Positions 27,999 through 38,578 are shown, counted from the stretch's first letter. The stretch is DNA of 64,000 nucleotides from Undibacterium sp. 5I1 (GCF_034314085.1 NZ_JAVIWI010000001.1:3348001-3412000); one strand, 5' to 3'. Notes: generated from the letters alone by a model not told the origin. Made by a program: numbers and translations.

Positions 27999-29375
27999 AT
28001 GACACCAACTCCATCCGCTTTACATCAGCGACAAATAGACCAACCGCTGCCGTCAGAAGTCTCGCTGCAAAGTGATACCTGGTTGACCCGCGCCCGTAAC
28101 TATCCGGTTTTTTCCCGCACCTGGTACCGTTACCGCATGCAAGCTTGCTTCGGCGTGTTAATCCCCACCTTACTGTTTTGCGCTCTGATTGGCTTAATGA
28201 TCAATTCAGATATGCGCAAGTTTTTAACAGCCGCAATACCGATTACGATTAGTTTTTTTAGCTTGCATCTGGTCGGTACTTTAGCCGCGGTCTGGGTCAG
28301 GCAACGCAACTACCGAGAGAGAAAAGAGGTAGTCCTATTAATTCTTGCCTTGTTGTTGGGCGCTGCTTTCAGCTACGGCGTCTTTAATGGCACACGCTAC
28401 GCGACAAAATATGTTGCCTATGGCGATGGAAACATCACCATTTACCTCGATGCCAACGCAAAAATAGATACCGACAAAGAGCATCCTAAAAATAAACCTG
28501 CAAGTACATCTTCTGCTTTTTCTGCTGGCGTAAGCGATGGTGCGGCGGCTGGTGCGGCTGGTGCAACTACTGGCAAACCAAAAGATAGCAGCGATCGGAT
28601 CAGCAATTCATCCACCATCATGGCTGGCGATATTGTGGGAAATTTAACCGCGGCTGGTTTTCTGATTTACGCAGGCGGCGGCGTTGATCTGTGGCTGTTC
28701 TTCCGCCAGCGCAAACGTCTGGTTGAAGCCTTGCGTTTGCAAGAACTGCGGCGCGAGCAAGAGGCACGTCGCGAGGCGGAGTTGCGCCTATCGGTTTTGG
28801 TAGCGCAAGTGGAACCGCACTTTTTGTTTAATACACTGGCCGGCGTGCGTTCAGCGATTCTGACGGAACCCGGCAGAGCCACCGCAATTGTGGATCATCT
28901 AGTCGATTATTTACGGGCGACTATTCCACAAATGCGTAACGACGGCAGCGCTGAGCAGGCACGCTTATCCAAACAACTAGAAGCCGTGCGGGCTTATCTG
29001 TCTTTGATGCAGGCGCGGATTCCACGCCTGAGTTTTTCGGTGGAGTCGGATGTGGTCGATGCTGCCTTACCGCCGCTGATGTTGATCTCTCTGGTCGAAA
29101 ACGCGATCAAACACGGCATAGAGCCAAAGATAGGGCCAGCACATATTACGGTTACCGCAAAAGTGATAGCGCATGAGGATGACAAAGAATATTTAGAATT
29201 GTCCGTGGCCGATAACGGCGTCGGTTTTGGTGGCACCACATCGGGCAGCGGCATTGGTCTGGCCAATATTCAGGAGCGTTTGCAATCCATGTACGGCAAG
29301 CACGCCAGTCTCACACTCAAAGCTGGCCCCGAAGGCGGCGTGATCGCCAGTATTGTTTTACCTTTGTCCGCATAA
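27999..29375 (+). CDS. LytS/AlgZ-type sensor histidine kinase
   Basis: 458-residue membrane kinase. Four hydrophobic segments (about 48-68, 77-99, 110-128 and 212-236) flank a Lys/Gly/Ala-rich loop of about 60 residues. The phosphoacceptor is H274 in VEPHFLFNTLAGV, the signature of the His_kinase family typical of LytS, AlgZ and YehU. An ATP-binding domain follows with LVENAIKHG and DNGVGFGG...GIGLANI. A LytTR response regulator gene starts 71 bases downstream, so the two form a two-component pair. The stimulus is unknown. Confidence 0.92.
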   Translation: MTPTPSALHQRQIDQPLPSEVSLQSDTWLTRARNYPVFSRTWYRYRMQACFGVLIPTLLFCALIGLMINSDMRKFLTAAIPITISFFSLHLVGTLAAVWVRQRNYRERKEVVLLILALLLGAAFSYGVFNGTRYATKYVAYGDGNITIYLDANAKIDTDKEHPKNKPASTSSAFSAGVSDGAAAGAAGATTGKPKDSSDRISNSSTIMAGDIVGNLTAAGFLIYAGGGVDLWLFFRQRKRLVEALRLQELRREQEARREAELRLSVLVAQVEPHFLFNTLAGVRSAILTEPGRATAIVDHLVDYLRATIPQMRNDGSAEQARLSKQLEAVRAYLSLMQARIPRLSFSVESDVVDAALPPLMLISLVENAIKHGIEPKIGPAHITVTAKVIAHEDDKEYLELSVADNGVGFGGTTSGSGIGLANIQERLQSMYGKHASLTLKAGPEGGVIASIVLPLSA

Positions 29376-29446
29376 GTTCTGACTATTCGCTGCACTCGAC
29401 ATCTCAACATCTCGCCATCATTCTATAGACGACTACGACTACGATT

Positions 29447-30205
29447 ATGACCACCACCGCCATCATTGCCGACGACGAAGATTTACCCCGGAAAGAATTA
29501 CACCGCATGCTGGCCGACCAGTGGCCAGAGTTGCGTATTCTTGCCGAATGCGAGCATGGCGCCGATGCGCTGGAAGCAATACAAGAGCATGCACCCGATA
29601 TCGCATTCTTGGATATCCGTATGCCGGGCTTGAGCGGCCTCGATGTTGCCAACGCCGTCAAAGGGCGCTGCCATGCGGTGTTCACCACCGCATACGATAA
29701 CCATGCCTTAGAAGCATTCTCAGCAGGTGCGATTGATTATTTGCTCAAGCCGATTTCACAATTGCGGTTACAAGAAGCGATTGATCGTTTAAAGCAGCGC
29801 TTCTCCAGCAAGCAAGCCATCCCCGATGTCAGCCAGTTGATGCTCGAGCTCGACAAACGCTTACGCACACCGGCTGCAGAACGGATACGCTGGATCAGCG
29901 CCAGCGTTGGCGATACGATCAAGATGTTCCCGGTGGAAAAAATTCTGTTCTTTAGTTCAGATGAAAAATACACCCGCGTGGTCAGCAGTGAGGACGAGGC
30001 GCATGTCCGTAAATCTCTTAAAGAAATCATCGACGGTCTAGACCCGGAATTATTCTGGCAGATTCATCGCAGCATCGTCATCCGCGCCGATGCCATCACC
30101 CGAGCACACCGTGACGAAATGGGCAAATTTACTGTGGAACTGCGCGGTTCCAAAGAGAAGCTCAAGGTCAGTCAAGCCTATGCATGGCGTTTTAAAGCGA
30201 TGTGA
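29447..30205 (+). CDS. LytTR family response regulator (AlgR/LytR type)
   Basis: 252 residues. The receiver domain has the acidic pair (IIADDED) and phosphoacceptor D56 (AFLDIRMPG), plus the lysine of DYLLKPI. The C-terminal LytTR DNA-binding domain spans about 150-250 (VEKILFFSSDEKYTRVVS, FWQIHRSIVIRADAI). The partner of the kinase immediately upstream. In pseudomonads AlgR relatives control exopolysaccharide and motility; the targets here are not known. It is followed by a dispersed repeat and a convergent c-di-GMP gene. Confidence 0.93.
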   Translation: MTTTAIIADDEDLPRKELHRMLADQWPELRILAECEHGADALEAIQEHAPDIAFLDIRMPGLSGLDVANAVKGRCHAVFTTAYDNHALEAFSAGAIDYLLKPISQLRLQEAIDRLKQRFSSKQAIPDVSQLMLELDKRLRTPAAERIRWISASVGDTIKMFPVEKILFFSSDEKYTRVVSSEDEAHVRKSLKEIIDGLDPELFWQIHRSIVIRADAITRAHRDEMGKFTVELRGSKEKLKVSQAYAWRFKAM

Positions 30206-30300
30206 TTTTTTTACCTGGCCTTGCTAAATTTCGCTTAATTTTTCTGAACGCGACTAAAACTATAAGATTGTTTGGCGTATTTGATATACAACGTAATGTC

Positions 30301-30384
30301 AATACTCCTGATGAGTATTAATCCATTGTCTATAGAAAGTCTGGACGATACGGCGTATTTTATGAAAAATAGGAGGAGTATATT
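30301..30384 (+). repeat. Dispersed 85-bp intergenic element, copy 4
   Basis: ATACT (30302-30306), 7 nt, AGTAT (30314-30318), 9 nt, GTCTA (30328-30332), 9 nt, TGGAC (30342-30346), 26 nt, and a right end GGAGGAGTATATT (30372-30384). All spacings match the consensus and the left core arm has one change. It lies between convergent genes. Confidence 0.8.
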
Positions 30385-30484
30385 GATTAGTAAAGTGCGC
30401 CATGCACACCGTTTACCCTGTGCAGCACACTTGTCGACGTCGCGGTGCAGATGGCGTACCACTACCAGTTATACATCGCCAAGC

Positions 30485-32884
30485 TCAATTCCGCAAATAC
30501 TTGGCCTCAAAATCATGTGAGGATAAGGCTGGCGAATATAAATAACCTTGTAGCTCATCGCAGTTCATAGTTTGTAAGAAATTGCGCTGATCTTCGGTTT
30601 CTACGCCTTCTGCGATCACTCTCAGTCTAAGCGCATGGGCTAGACTAATGATGGCGGTGACGATCGCGACATCGCTCTCGTCGTCCGGTAAATGCATGAC
30701 AAATGAGCGGTCGATTTTGAGCTTGTTGATCGGAAAACGCTTCAGATAACTGAGACTGGAGTAGCCCGTACCAAAATCATCAATCGCCATCTTCACACCC
30801 AAATCAGCCAAAGACTGGAGCTTGACCAAGGCTTCTTCTGCATCCCGGATTAAGATCGATTCGGTCAGTTCCAGTTCTATCCGGTCCGGTGGCAAACCGG
30901 CTTCGTCCAGGATTCTTGCGACGTTTTCTACAAAATCACTTTGCTGGAATTGTAGCGCCGATACATTGACAGAAATCCGCATCTGCTGGTCGCCCAGGTT
31001 CCATAAAGCAGCTTGTTTAACGGCGGTGGTCAGCACCCAATTACCGATTGCAACGATGACGCCGGTTTCTTCTGCAATAGGAATAAACTGCGCCGGACTG
31101 ACTTCGCCCAAGTCTTTATCATGCCAACGGATCAGTGCCTCCGCACCAAAGATTTTGCCGCTGTCCAGATTAACCAGGGGCTGGTAATACAGACGGAAAG
31201 TCTGGTGCTCTAGGGCCTGACGCATCGCATGATCGATTTTCATGCGGGACAGCAAACCGATGTTCATTTGCCGCTGATAAAAACGAAAATCCGAGCGCCC
31301 TCTTTCCTTCACATGGTACATGGCGCTGTCGGCGTTTTTGATCAGATCATCCATGTTGGTGCCATCATCAGGATATAGCGCGATGCCGATGCTGCAAGTG
31401 ACGGAAAAATTCATCCCGTCCAGTGTGAACGGCGCGCTGAGCTCCTCCAGCACACGCCTGGCACAAATTTCTGCACCATTCGCGTCTGCCTGATGCAGCA
31501 GTAGCACAAACTCATCCCCACCAAGCCGCGACGCGGTGTCTACCTGGCGTATACATTTTTTCAGTCGCTCAGTCACATCGATCAAAACCCGGTCACCAAA
31601 GGGGTGCCCGAGCGAATCATTGATTTGTTTGAAGTGATCCAGATCCAAAAACAACAGCGCAAATGTACCGTTATTGCGGCTGGCTAGAGTGATCGATTGT
31701 TTGATGCGCTCTGCCAATAACAGACGATTGGGCAAACCCGTTAAGACATCCGAAAACGCTAACTCTTCTATGCGCTGTTTGGCAGTGTGAGTCTCGGTCC
31801 TGTCTTTGAAGAAGCCGATGTAATGCATGGTCGCGCCGCTCTCGTCTTGTACTCTGACCAGAGAGATCATACATAAATAGGCATGACCATTTTTACGGCG
31901 ATTCCACAATTCACCCTCCCAAAACCCTTTGGTTTCCAGATTTTCTAATAATTGTTCGACTAAAACGGTATTGGTCTCTTCAGCAAAAAAATCACTCGGC
32001 GTTTTGCCTATCATCTCTTGTTCTGAGTAGCTGGTAAGCTGCTCAAAACTCGGGTTGGTCGTGATAATTTTTTGGTCGCTGTCAGTGATAAAAATCGCGT
32101 CAGTACTAGATTCAAACACTTTGGCCGCGAGTTGTAAGCGTGCCTCATCTGCCAGTCTTTGGGTAATGTCGCGGTAGGAATACACCCGGCCAATTGCGCG
32201 ACCACGCGCATATTGCGGCAGAGTCACGCGCTCTAATATTTTGCCAGAACGCAGCACCAGCACGTCGGTCGCTTCCATCAATGGCGAGCGGTTGATGGCA
32301 CCCAGTCGCTCGCCATAATGACTGGCATCAACCATGCATTTATCCAGCCAAGCATAAATTGCATTGTCATCACGCTGAGTCAATAGTTCTTCCGGCAGAC
32401 TCCAGAGTTTGGCAAATAAATGATTGTAGCTGCGGATGCCGCCATCAAGATCTGTTACCAGAATACCGTCGGCGGTAGATTCTAATGTGGCACGCAATTC
32501 AGCGATGAGTTTTTCTAACTCGTTTTCTACCTGACGCTGATTGGTATGGTCACGGATTGCGACTACATAGATGGTGATATCCAGGCCGATATGCACTAAG
32601 CTTACCCGGCGCTCAACTTGCACCGTACTGCCGTCAGGGCGCTGCAATAAGGTTTCAGAAAATATATTGTCTGACAAGCCTGCGGCGGCGTCTTCCCAAA
32701 AGAATAAATCCTCTGGTGCAGCGGCCAGTTCTACCACTGGTTTGTCAATCAGGCTGCCGGTCTCTAAATGCAGTAGAGCGTGCGCCGAACGGTTGGCTGC
32801 GAGTATGCGTAACTGAATCGGATCGACCAATAAAACGGCCTCTAACATGCCTTCGATCAAGGCTTGCCACTGATGCGTTTTCAT
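30485..32884 (-). CDS. PAS-PAS-PAS-GGDEF-EAL c-di-GMP turnover protein
   Basis: 799-residue soluble protein with three PAS-like segments (about 1-110, 125-240 and 250-370), GGDEF (about 375-535) and EAL (about 545-795). The cyclase motif is intact (GGDEF, 455-459) with an RxxD inhibitory site (RQVD, 446-449). The phosphodiesterase motif is intact (EAL, 582-584; DDFGTGYSSL further on). Either or both activities are possible. The longest frame begins at a TTG inside the upstream gene. I chose the ATG at 32884, preceded by GAGCGG and 10 bases after the HD-GYP stop, so the two genes form an operon. Confidence 0.93.
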   Translation of the reverse strand: MKTHQWQALIEGMLEAVLLVDPIQLRILAANRSAHALLHLETGSLIDKPVVELAAAPEDLFFWEDAAAGLSDNIFSETLLQRPDGSTVQVERRVSLVHIGLDITIYVVAIRDHTNQRQVENELEKLIAELRATLESTADGILVTDLDGGIRSYNHLFAKLWSLPEELLTQRDDNAIYAWLDKCMVDASHYGERLGAINRSPLMEATDVLVLRSGKILERVTLPQYARGRAIGRVYSYRDITQRLADEARLQLAAKVFESSTDAIFITDSDQKIITTNPSFEQLTSYSEQEMIGKTPSDFFAEETNTVLVEQLLENLETKGFWEGELWNRRKNGHAYLCMISLVRVQDESGATMHYIGFFKDRTETHTAKQRIEELAFSDVLTGLPNRLLLAERIKQSITLASRNNGTFALLFLDLDHFKQINDSLGHPFGDRVLIDVTERLKKCIRQVDTASRLGGDEFVLLLHQADANGAEICARRVLEELSAPFTLDGMNFSVTCSIGIALYPDDGTNMDDLIKNADSAMYHVKERGRSDFRFYQRQMNIGLLSRMKIDHAMRQALEHQTFRLYYQPLVNLDSGKIFGAEALIRWHDKDLGEVSPAQFIPIAEETGVIVAIGNWVLTTAVKQAALWNLGDQQMRISVNVSALQFQQSDFVENVARILDEAGLPPDRIELELTESILIRDAEEALVKLQSLADLGVKMAIDDFGTGYSSLSYLKRFPINKLKIDRSFVMHLPDDESDVAIVTAIISLAHALRLRVIAEGVETEDQRNFLQTMNCDELQGYLYSPALSSHDFEAKYLRN

Positions 32885-32894
32885 GACGCCGCTC

Positions 32895-34187
32895 TCATGA
32901 TTCTGCACCTGCTTCCTCGAGCTCACGACCACGCTCAAAAAAGTAACATAGTCGTTTGCGTGGCGACAAATAATCGTAAGCGGCCTTAGGTAGTTGTAAG
33001 GGCTTGAGGCTGCGATGGATGCCCAGTTTTTTTTCTTTATCTAAATTAATCACTAAAGCATCGTCACGCGGGATCTCAGGATTATGGATCACCACCCGTG
33101 GCTTGATCGGACGCGCTGAATTGACCGACACGACCAGCGCAAAACGATCATCCGTCAACTGCACGACGGAGCCGGGCGGGTAGATACCCATCATGCGGAT
33201 AAACGCGGTTAAAGTCGGGGCATGAAATTGGAATTTATTTTGAGTAAAAATATGCGAAAGCGCCTCATGCGGCGTAATCGCCAGCGCCGGATTGCCAGGG
33301 TTGCATAAATTATCGTAACGATTGACCAGCGCGACAATCCGCGCCAGTGGCGATATTTTGTCGGCAAGAATATGGCTAGGGTAACCGCTGCCATCCGCGA
33401 ACTCATGATGTTGCGCGATTAATAGCGTCGCGTTAGTAGATAAACCTAATTTGCGACCGATTGTCACTCCATGTAGTACATGGTCTTGATATAACTGGCG
33501 TTCGGCATGGGTAAAATGATCCTCCGGCCAGCGCAGGCGGTCTGGTAATTCCATCTTGCCGATATCATGCAGTAGCGCACCAATGCCCAGCTCCAGCATG
33601 TCGGCTTTATCCAGATGCAAAGCCTTGCCTAACAACAGCGAGATGATGGTCACATTGATAGAATGCAGCGAGGTTCTTTCGCCCGCTTTTTCTGACAATA
33701 GCCGGATTGCCGCTTCGCCTTCACCCAGCACTTCACCCAGAAAACTACGCACCAGAGCCTCAGTATGTTCTCGCGCAAGATGGGGCTGCGCGTGGATAGT
33801 ATCGGTGACATGTTTAAAAGTTTGCGATGCCTGTAAAAACTGTCGCTCACAGGCAACCAGACTGGATTGTTGGTTAGCGAGCAGATCACGCCTTTTACGG
33901 CTTTTGGCTAGCTTGCTGGAATCGGCTAACTCTTTGGCGCTAGGTTCTGGCGTTATTAGCTGATCGCTATGTGCGGTTTGAGGCAAACGTGGCTCGGGCG
34001 TACTTTTGGTAGGGGCATAACGAATGCGTTCCAGACCCAAGGAATGCAAAGTGGCAATTTGTTCATTACTCCGGATCTCAAAACTACTGACCGGAAAAGG
34101 GTGATCCATCCATCCAATATCGAGATAAACAAACATCCCGATTTTTAGTTCGGACAGGTCAATAAATTGTGTATGAATGTCAGTCAT
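32895..34187 (-). CDS. HD-GYP domain c-di-GMP phosphodiesterase with DUF3391
   Basis: 430 residues. The N-terminal region (about 5-130) fits DUF3391, common in front of HD-GYP domains. The HD-GYP domain (about 145-330) has HDIGK (H207-D208), the downstream histidines including HHE (260-262), and DGSGYP (265-270, with GYP at 268-270). These are the metal and substrate residues expected in an active enzyme that opens c-di-GMP. It is the first gene of an operon with the GGDEF-EAL protein, so one transcript carries two c-di-GMP enzymes. Confidence 0.92.
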   Translation of the reverse strand: MTDIHTQFIDLSELKIGMFVYLDIGWMDHPFPVSSFEIRSNEQIATLHSLGLERIRYAPTKSTPEPRLPQTAHSDQLITPEPSAKELADSSKLAKSRKRRDLLANQQSSLVACERQFLQASQTFKHVTDTIHAQPHLAREHTEALVRSFLGEVLGEGEAAIRLLSEKAGERTSLHSINVTIISLLLGKALHLDKADMLELGIGALLHDIGKMELPDRLRWPEDHFTHAERQLYQDHVLHGVTIGRKLGLSTNATLLIAQHHEFADGSGYPSHILADKISPLARIVALVNRYDNLCNPGNPALAITPHEALSHIFTQNKFQFHAPTLTAFIRMMGIYPPGSVVQLTDDRFALVVSVNSARPIKPRVVIHNPEIPRDDALVINLDKEKKLGIHRSLKPLQLPKAAYDYLSPRKRLCYFFERGRELEEAGAES

Positions 34188-34646
34188 AAAGCGCCTCGCT
34201 AAATACCTTGATTCATGAGCTGTTTTTGTATAAATAATACTAGTAACACGGCATTTCTTAAAAATCCATCTTTTTCAACGTTTGTGTTAAGGAAACACAA
34301 AAAAGCAAAATACTTGTAGTTTTATTAGCAATAAAACTTTTCCAAGTGGAAAACAAATGAGTTCAAAGGCGTAAAGTAAAAAAACGATTTCGCCCACGTT
34401 CTGCGCCCCGGCATCATACATTTTTTGCCTGCACATCAGTCATCATTGAACTTACTCAGTCCCCTCATTATCAGCAACAATGTGCTCGTATGGCGCATTA
34501 ATATATCCAAAATAAATTATATACTCATAGTGTGTATATTTTAAGTGCCCATATATTTACTGAATATTATGGAATTTTCTATAAAAATAATGGGGAGTAT
34601 ATAGAAACGATCTACTATTTAATCGCAAAAAAATCTCTGGGCACGC
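34188..34646. other. Intergenic region between phosphoesterase and HD-GYP genes
   Basis: About 460 AT-rich bases. It must hold the promoter of the HD-GYP operon. It contains dispersed element copy 5 (34521-34602) near the phosphoesterase stop. No gene was seen. Confidence 0.55.
34521..34602 (+). repeat. Dispersed 85-bp intergenic element, copy 5 (decayed core)
   Basis: ATACT (34521-34525), 7 nt, TGTAT (34533-34537), 9 nt, GCCCA (34547-34551), 9 nt, TGAAT (34561-34565), 26 nt, GGGGAGTATA (34592-34601). Every spacing is preserved but the right core arm has lost complementarity. It shares TGTATATTTTA and CATATATTTA with copy 2. Confidence 0.75.
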
Positions 34647-36320
34647 TTAGACAAAGCTAAGTGCGCCGGTTAAATCACCCGGTGGCAATGCGCCTCGCTC
34701 TGCAAACGCAATATTGCGTAGCTTCAAGCCTTCCAGCAAAGGCAAGTCATGCAAGCGCGTGATAAACCTCAGGATGGATGTCGTATCATAAAAGCTGTGA
34801 TCAACATTTGCCTTCTTCACATAAGGTGAAACCAAGATCGCCGGAATGCGGGAACCTGGCCCCCAGCGATCACCTTTGGGTGGTGCGACGTGATCCCACC
34901 AGCCGCCGTTTTCATCAAAAGTAATGACTACCAGCATGTCTTTCCATTGCGGACTTTTTTTCAGATGCTCGATGACATTGGCAACATGCTGATCACCGGA
35001 TTCAATATCCGAGTAACCCGCATGCATATTGAGATTACCTTGCGGTTTATAGAAAGTGACAGCAGGCAGTTTTCCGGCAATCACGTCGGCTAAAAATTTA
35101 TTAGAAATGGGACTATCGCCTAAGCCACCGTCGCGCAGATGTTCTGCCCGTGAAGCGCTTCCCGGTGCGAATTGTTTAAAGTAATTGAATGGCTGATGGT
35201 GGTATTGGAAATTAGGTTTTTCTCCACCACCTTTATACTCCAGCGCAACTTGCCATGCGCCACCGTACCAGGCCCAGCTAACGCCTTTTTGTGACAGCAA
35301 ATCACCAATGGTATTGTAAGTTTGTGGCGGCAAAGTACTCGGGTCTTGCGGATCAGCCACCGCCGTGTCACCGCCTGGCGCGGGTTTGATATAGCTAGGC
35401 TGGTACGGCGGCGCCATGGTGTTCACCGCGTAGCCGTCTGGCGTAATCGCACCATCGTTGACAAACTTTGGCCTGCCGTTTAAGGCGGACGCGGGACTAT
35501 CTTTGTCCACCGCCAATCTGCTGCCGGTAATGCCATCTTCGGTGACGGCGATCTTCTTTTTGGCAGGCGTGTTGGGCGCATCAAAATATTCTGGGGTGCG
35601 ACCAGAAATTAAGAATTGGTGGTTTAAATAAGAGCCACCAAATGCCGCCATAAAGAAGTTGTCGCACAAGGTATATTGCTGGGCGATTTTCCAGAGATCG
35701 AGATTTTTATGGGTCTCGCCATAATGTCCCATCGTCAAGCCGCCAGAATCTGCCCAGGCAACAAACTGGTCGTTTTTACCGCCATTGATTTGCATCTGGT
35801 TTTGGTAAAACAAATGCCACAGGTCGCGGGTGATCACTGATTCTGGCAGAGGTAAACCCTCCGCATCTTTTAAAGGGAATGGCGCGTTCGGCAAGCCGCT
35901 GATTTTGTCTTCTGCGATCAGGTATTGCTTGCCGCCCAGATTTTGCCCCCGCTGCACCATGCCACCCCAGACCTTGGGCAAACTTGGCAAAATCGAGCCG
36001 TCTCTGTCCTTTTGCGTAAAAGTCGCAGCAGGGACATCGGACAAAGCCTGACGTACCCCAGGGAAATTACCAAACAAATTATTGAAGCTACGATTCTCCA
36101 GATAAATCACGACCACATTTTTGATATGCGCCTTGAGTTTGGTATCCAGGGAACCTGCCACGATCCTGGTCGTTTTTTTGGTCACTGCATCGGCCATCAT
36201 CGGAAGGCTGCCAACGACACCCGCCGCGGCCGCACCTTGCAATAAGCGCCGACGAGAAGGATCGGTGGGAAGATCGGTATGATCGGTCGCGGTCGCAGTT
36301 GAGGCGGGTTTGTCTGACAT
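34647..36320 (-). CDS. Tat-exported phosphoesterase (phospholipase C / acid phosphatase family)
   Basis: 557-residue enzyme of the phosphoesterase superfamily that includes bacterial phospholipase C and the acid phosphatase AcpA. A twin-arginine signal (SRRRLLQGAAAAG) shows export in folded form. The catalytic start motif VVIYLENRSFNNLFG is present, as is the late metal-binding stretch VITFDENGGWWDHVAPP. I chose the ATG at 36320, preceded by AGGA at 7 bases. The longer frame from 36425 adds a Cys-rich segment not expected before a Tat signal. The substrate (phospholipid or phosphate ester) cannot be told. Confidence 0.9.
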   Translation of the reverse strand: MSDKPASTATATDHTDLPTDPSRRRLLQGAAAAGVVGSLPMMADAVTKKTTRIVAGSLDTKLKAHIKNVVVIYLENRSFNNLFGNFPGVRQALSDVPAATFTQKDRDGSILPSLPKVWGGMVQRGQNLGGKQYLIAEDKISGLPNAPFPLKDAEGLPLPESVITRDLWHLFYQNQMQINGGKNDQFVAWADSGGLTMGHYGETHKNLDLWKIAQQYTLCDNFFMAAFGGSYLNHQFLISGRTPEYFDAPNTPAKKKIAVTEDGITGSRLAVDKDSPASALNGRPKFVNDGAITPDGYAVNTMAPPYQPSYIKPAPGGDTAVADPQDPSTLPPQTYNTIGDLLSQKGVSWAWYGGAWQVALEYKGGGEKPNFQYHHQPFNYFKQFAPGSASRAEHLRDGGLGDSPISNKFLADVIAGKLPAVTFYKPQGNLNMHAGYSDIESGDQHVANVIEHLKKSPQWKDMLVVITFDENGGWWDHVAPPKGDRWGPGSRIPAILVSPYVKKANVDHSFYDTTSILRFITRLHDLPLLEGLKLRNIAFAERGALPPGDLTGALSFV

Positions 36321-36811
36321 TTCTATTCCTGAGATTGATCGGTCAATGTTGTTGCAAAAATGAACTGAGAATGGTGTAGCGCTGAAGGCAGCAGGTGAAG
36401 AAAATTCTATGCAGCAATATAGCATTTTAGGATGATCAACGCAGCGATGTAAGCTGGCGAAATAAGTGATATCGGCTTATATAAATTGGTAGTGTTAGCA
36501 GGTTTTTGTTTGTCTAAACGCTGCGATTATATGAATTCCAACTATGCGATGACTGCGAGTAATGCACACACGATGGCTCACCAGATAATCGTTACCATTT
36601 ATTACATAATAACCGTTAAATATTGCTGCTTACACCTAGGTTGCATTTTGGTATTAAGGCACACTGATTTGTAAGCGCCAGCTTGTTTTTACTTGCCTGG
36701 CGGTCACAATCATTTATATGATTGGACTAACGGGACTCTGCTATAACTAGATAAATCACAACCACAATCACCACCACCGCACTCAGATTTTTTATAGACA
36801 TGGAGAAGAGC
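36321..36811. other. Divergent intergenic region phosphoesterase / chemoreceptor
   Basis: About 490 bases containing both promoters. TATAAC near 36741 is a possible -10 box for the chemoreceptor. No sigma-28 (FliA) consensus was recognised. No gene or repeat was seen. Confidence 0.45.
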
Positions 36812-38536
36812 ATGACGTTTTCAAATTTAAAAGTAGGTGCCCGGTTGGGACTAGGTTTTGGTTTGGTACTGTTGTTGCTCGCCATACTCACGATGGTAGG
36901 TTTGTCGCGTTTGTCCAGCTTGAATGACGATATCAACGCCACCAACGAGGAGCGTTTGCCGAAATTAATGACGGCGAATAATTGGATTTTCCGTTTGATG
37001 GAAACCGCGCGTCATACCCGCAATATGCTGATCCTTGAGGGACAAGACAAAATTAAGGTAGAAGTCGATGCCGTCATGGATGACAAGCGGGCGCGTAAAG
37101 AATATCTGGATCAATTGCAAAAAACTGTCACCGCCACGGATGAGAAGGCGATGCTGCAAACCGTGATCGAGACCCGTTTAGCTTATGTCCCGTCCGAGGA
37201 TGACTTCTTAAAGCTAGTCAGCGCGGGCGATACCGCAGGAGCTAAAGAACTACTGTTAAAAAGCATGCGACCAGCGCAGGTAGCATATGTCGTCGCACTA
37301 CAAAAATTTGTTGAATTTGAAAATAACAGCGTCATCAAAGCAGGCAAACAATCTATTGAGGATTATAAAAGTGGTCGCACGCTGATTATCAGTCTAGGCA
37401 TACTCGCCTTGTTGTTAGGCGTTGCAGGCGCATGGTTTATTACCGTTAGTATTACCCGTCCACTGGCGGAAGCGGTGGGCATTGCCAAGCTGATTTCATC
37501 GAATGATCTGACGGGTCGTATAGATGTCGTTACGAAAGACGAAACAGGCCAACTACTACAAGCTTTAAAAGAAATGAATGCCAGCTTACAAAATATTGTC
37601 GGTCAGGTGCGGGCAGGTACAGAGTCGATTGCGACTGGCTCCAGCCAAATCGCATCGGGCAATCTGGATTTGTCTTCGCGCACAGAGCAGCAAGCCAGTT
37701 CGCTGGAAGAAACCGCATCTTCGATGGAAGAATTGACCTCGACCGTTAAACAAAATAGCGACAACGCAAGGCAAGCCAACGTGCTGGCCGTATCTGCCTC
37801 TGACGTGGCGGTGAAAGGGGGCGAGGTGGTGGCGAAAGTCGTTTCAACGATGGGGTCCATCAATGACTCCGCCAAGAAAATTGTCGACATCATCGGCGTG
37901 ATTGACAGTATCGCTTTTCAGACGAATATTCTGGCCTTAAATGCCGCGGTGGAAGCCGCCAGAGCCGGCGAACAAGGGCGCGGCTTTGCGGTCGTCGCCA
38001 GCGAGGTGCGCAACCTGGCACAACGCTCAGCTGGTGCCGCTAAAGAAATCAAAACCTTGATCGGTGATTCCGTCGAGAAGATAGAAACCGGCAGCGTCCT
38101 GGTTAGTCAAGCCGGTACCACTATGGACGAGATCGTCGCCAGTGTTAAGCGGGTCACAGATATCATGGGCGAGATCACCTCCGCGGGGCAAGAGCAAGAG
38201 AGTGGTATTCAGCAGATCAACCAGGCCATCACTGAGATGGATACCGTTACCCAACAAAACGCGTCATTAGTAGAAGAAGCGGCGGCCGCAGCCGAAGCAC
38301 TTCAAGATCAAGCTAGCAGTCTGGCGCAACTGGTGAGTGTGTTTAAACTGGACGGCATGCAAGCACAAAATACCAAACCCAAACTGGCTAACGTAGTACC
38401 AGCGAAAGCAGTGACAAGAGCGGCAACTCTAGCACCGAAGAAAGCATCGAATGTCACCAAGATCAGCAACCCTGCGAAAACCCGACAAGTCGCAAAAGAG
38501 CCCGCTGGCAAGGCAGATGATTGGGAAGAATTTTAA
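36812..38536 (+). CDS. Methyl-accepting chemotaxis protein (4HB sensor)
   Basis: 574-residue chemoreceptor. TM1 (about 10-32) is followed by a four-helix-bundle periplasmic sensor, TM2 (about 190-210), a HAMP domain, and a long cytoplasmic coiled coil. The signalling tip is intact ([29 protein letters not shown]). The protein ends in DDWEEF, a WxxxF-like tethering pentapeptide for CheR/CheB methylation enzymes. I chose the second ATG (36812), which has GGAGAAG directly upstream; the first ATG at 36800 lies within that ribosome binding site. The ligand is unknown. No chemotaxis operon is nearby. Confidence 0.94.
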   Translation: MTFSNLKVGARLGLGFGLVLLLLAILTMVGLSRLSSLNDDINATNEERLPKLMTANNWIFRLMETARHTRNMLILEGQDKIKVEVDAVMDDKRARKEYLDQLQKTVTATDEKAMLQTVIETRLAYVPSEDDFLKLVSAGDTAGAKELLLKSMRPAQVAYVVALQKFVEFENNSVIKAGKQSIEDYKSGRTLIISLGILALLLGVAGAWFITVSITRPLAEAVGIAKLISSNDLTGRIDVVTKDETGQLLQALKEMNASLQNIVGQVRAGTESIATGSSQIASGNLDLSSRTEQQASSLEETASSMEELTSTVKQNSDNARQANVLAVSASDVAVKGGEVVAKVVSTMGSINDSAKKIVDIIGVIDSIAFQTNILALNAAVEAARAGEQGRGFAVVASEVRNLAQRSAGAAKEIKTLIGDSVEKIETGSVLVSQAGTTMDEIVASVKRVTDIMGEITSAGQEQESGIQQINQAITEMDTVTQQNASLVEEAAAAAEALQDQASSLAQLVSVFKLDGMQAQNTKPKLANVVPAKAVTRAATLAPKKASNVTKISNPAKTRQVAKEPAGKADDWEEF

Positions 38537-38578
38537 CTTGATGTAGAGAATTTCAGAAACTGCGAGAATAGACCAAAG

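Noticed and set aside
36486..36674. 62-codon frame upstream of the chemoreceptor
   Set aside because: Biased composition, no ribosome binding site and no recognisable similarity.
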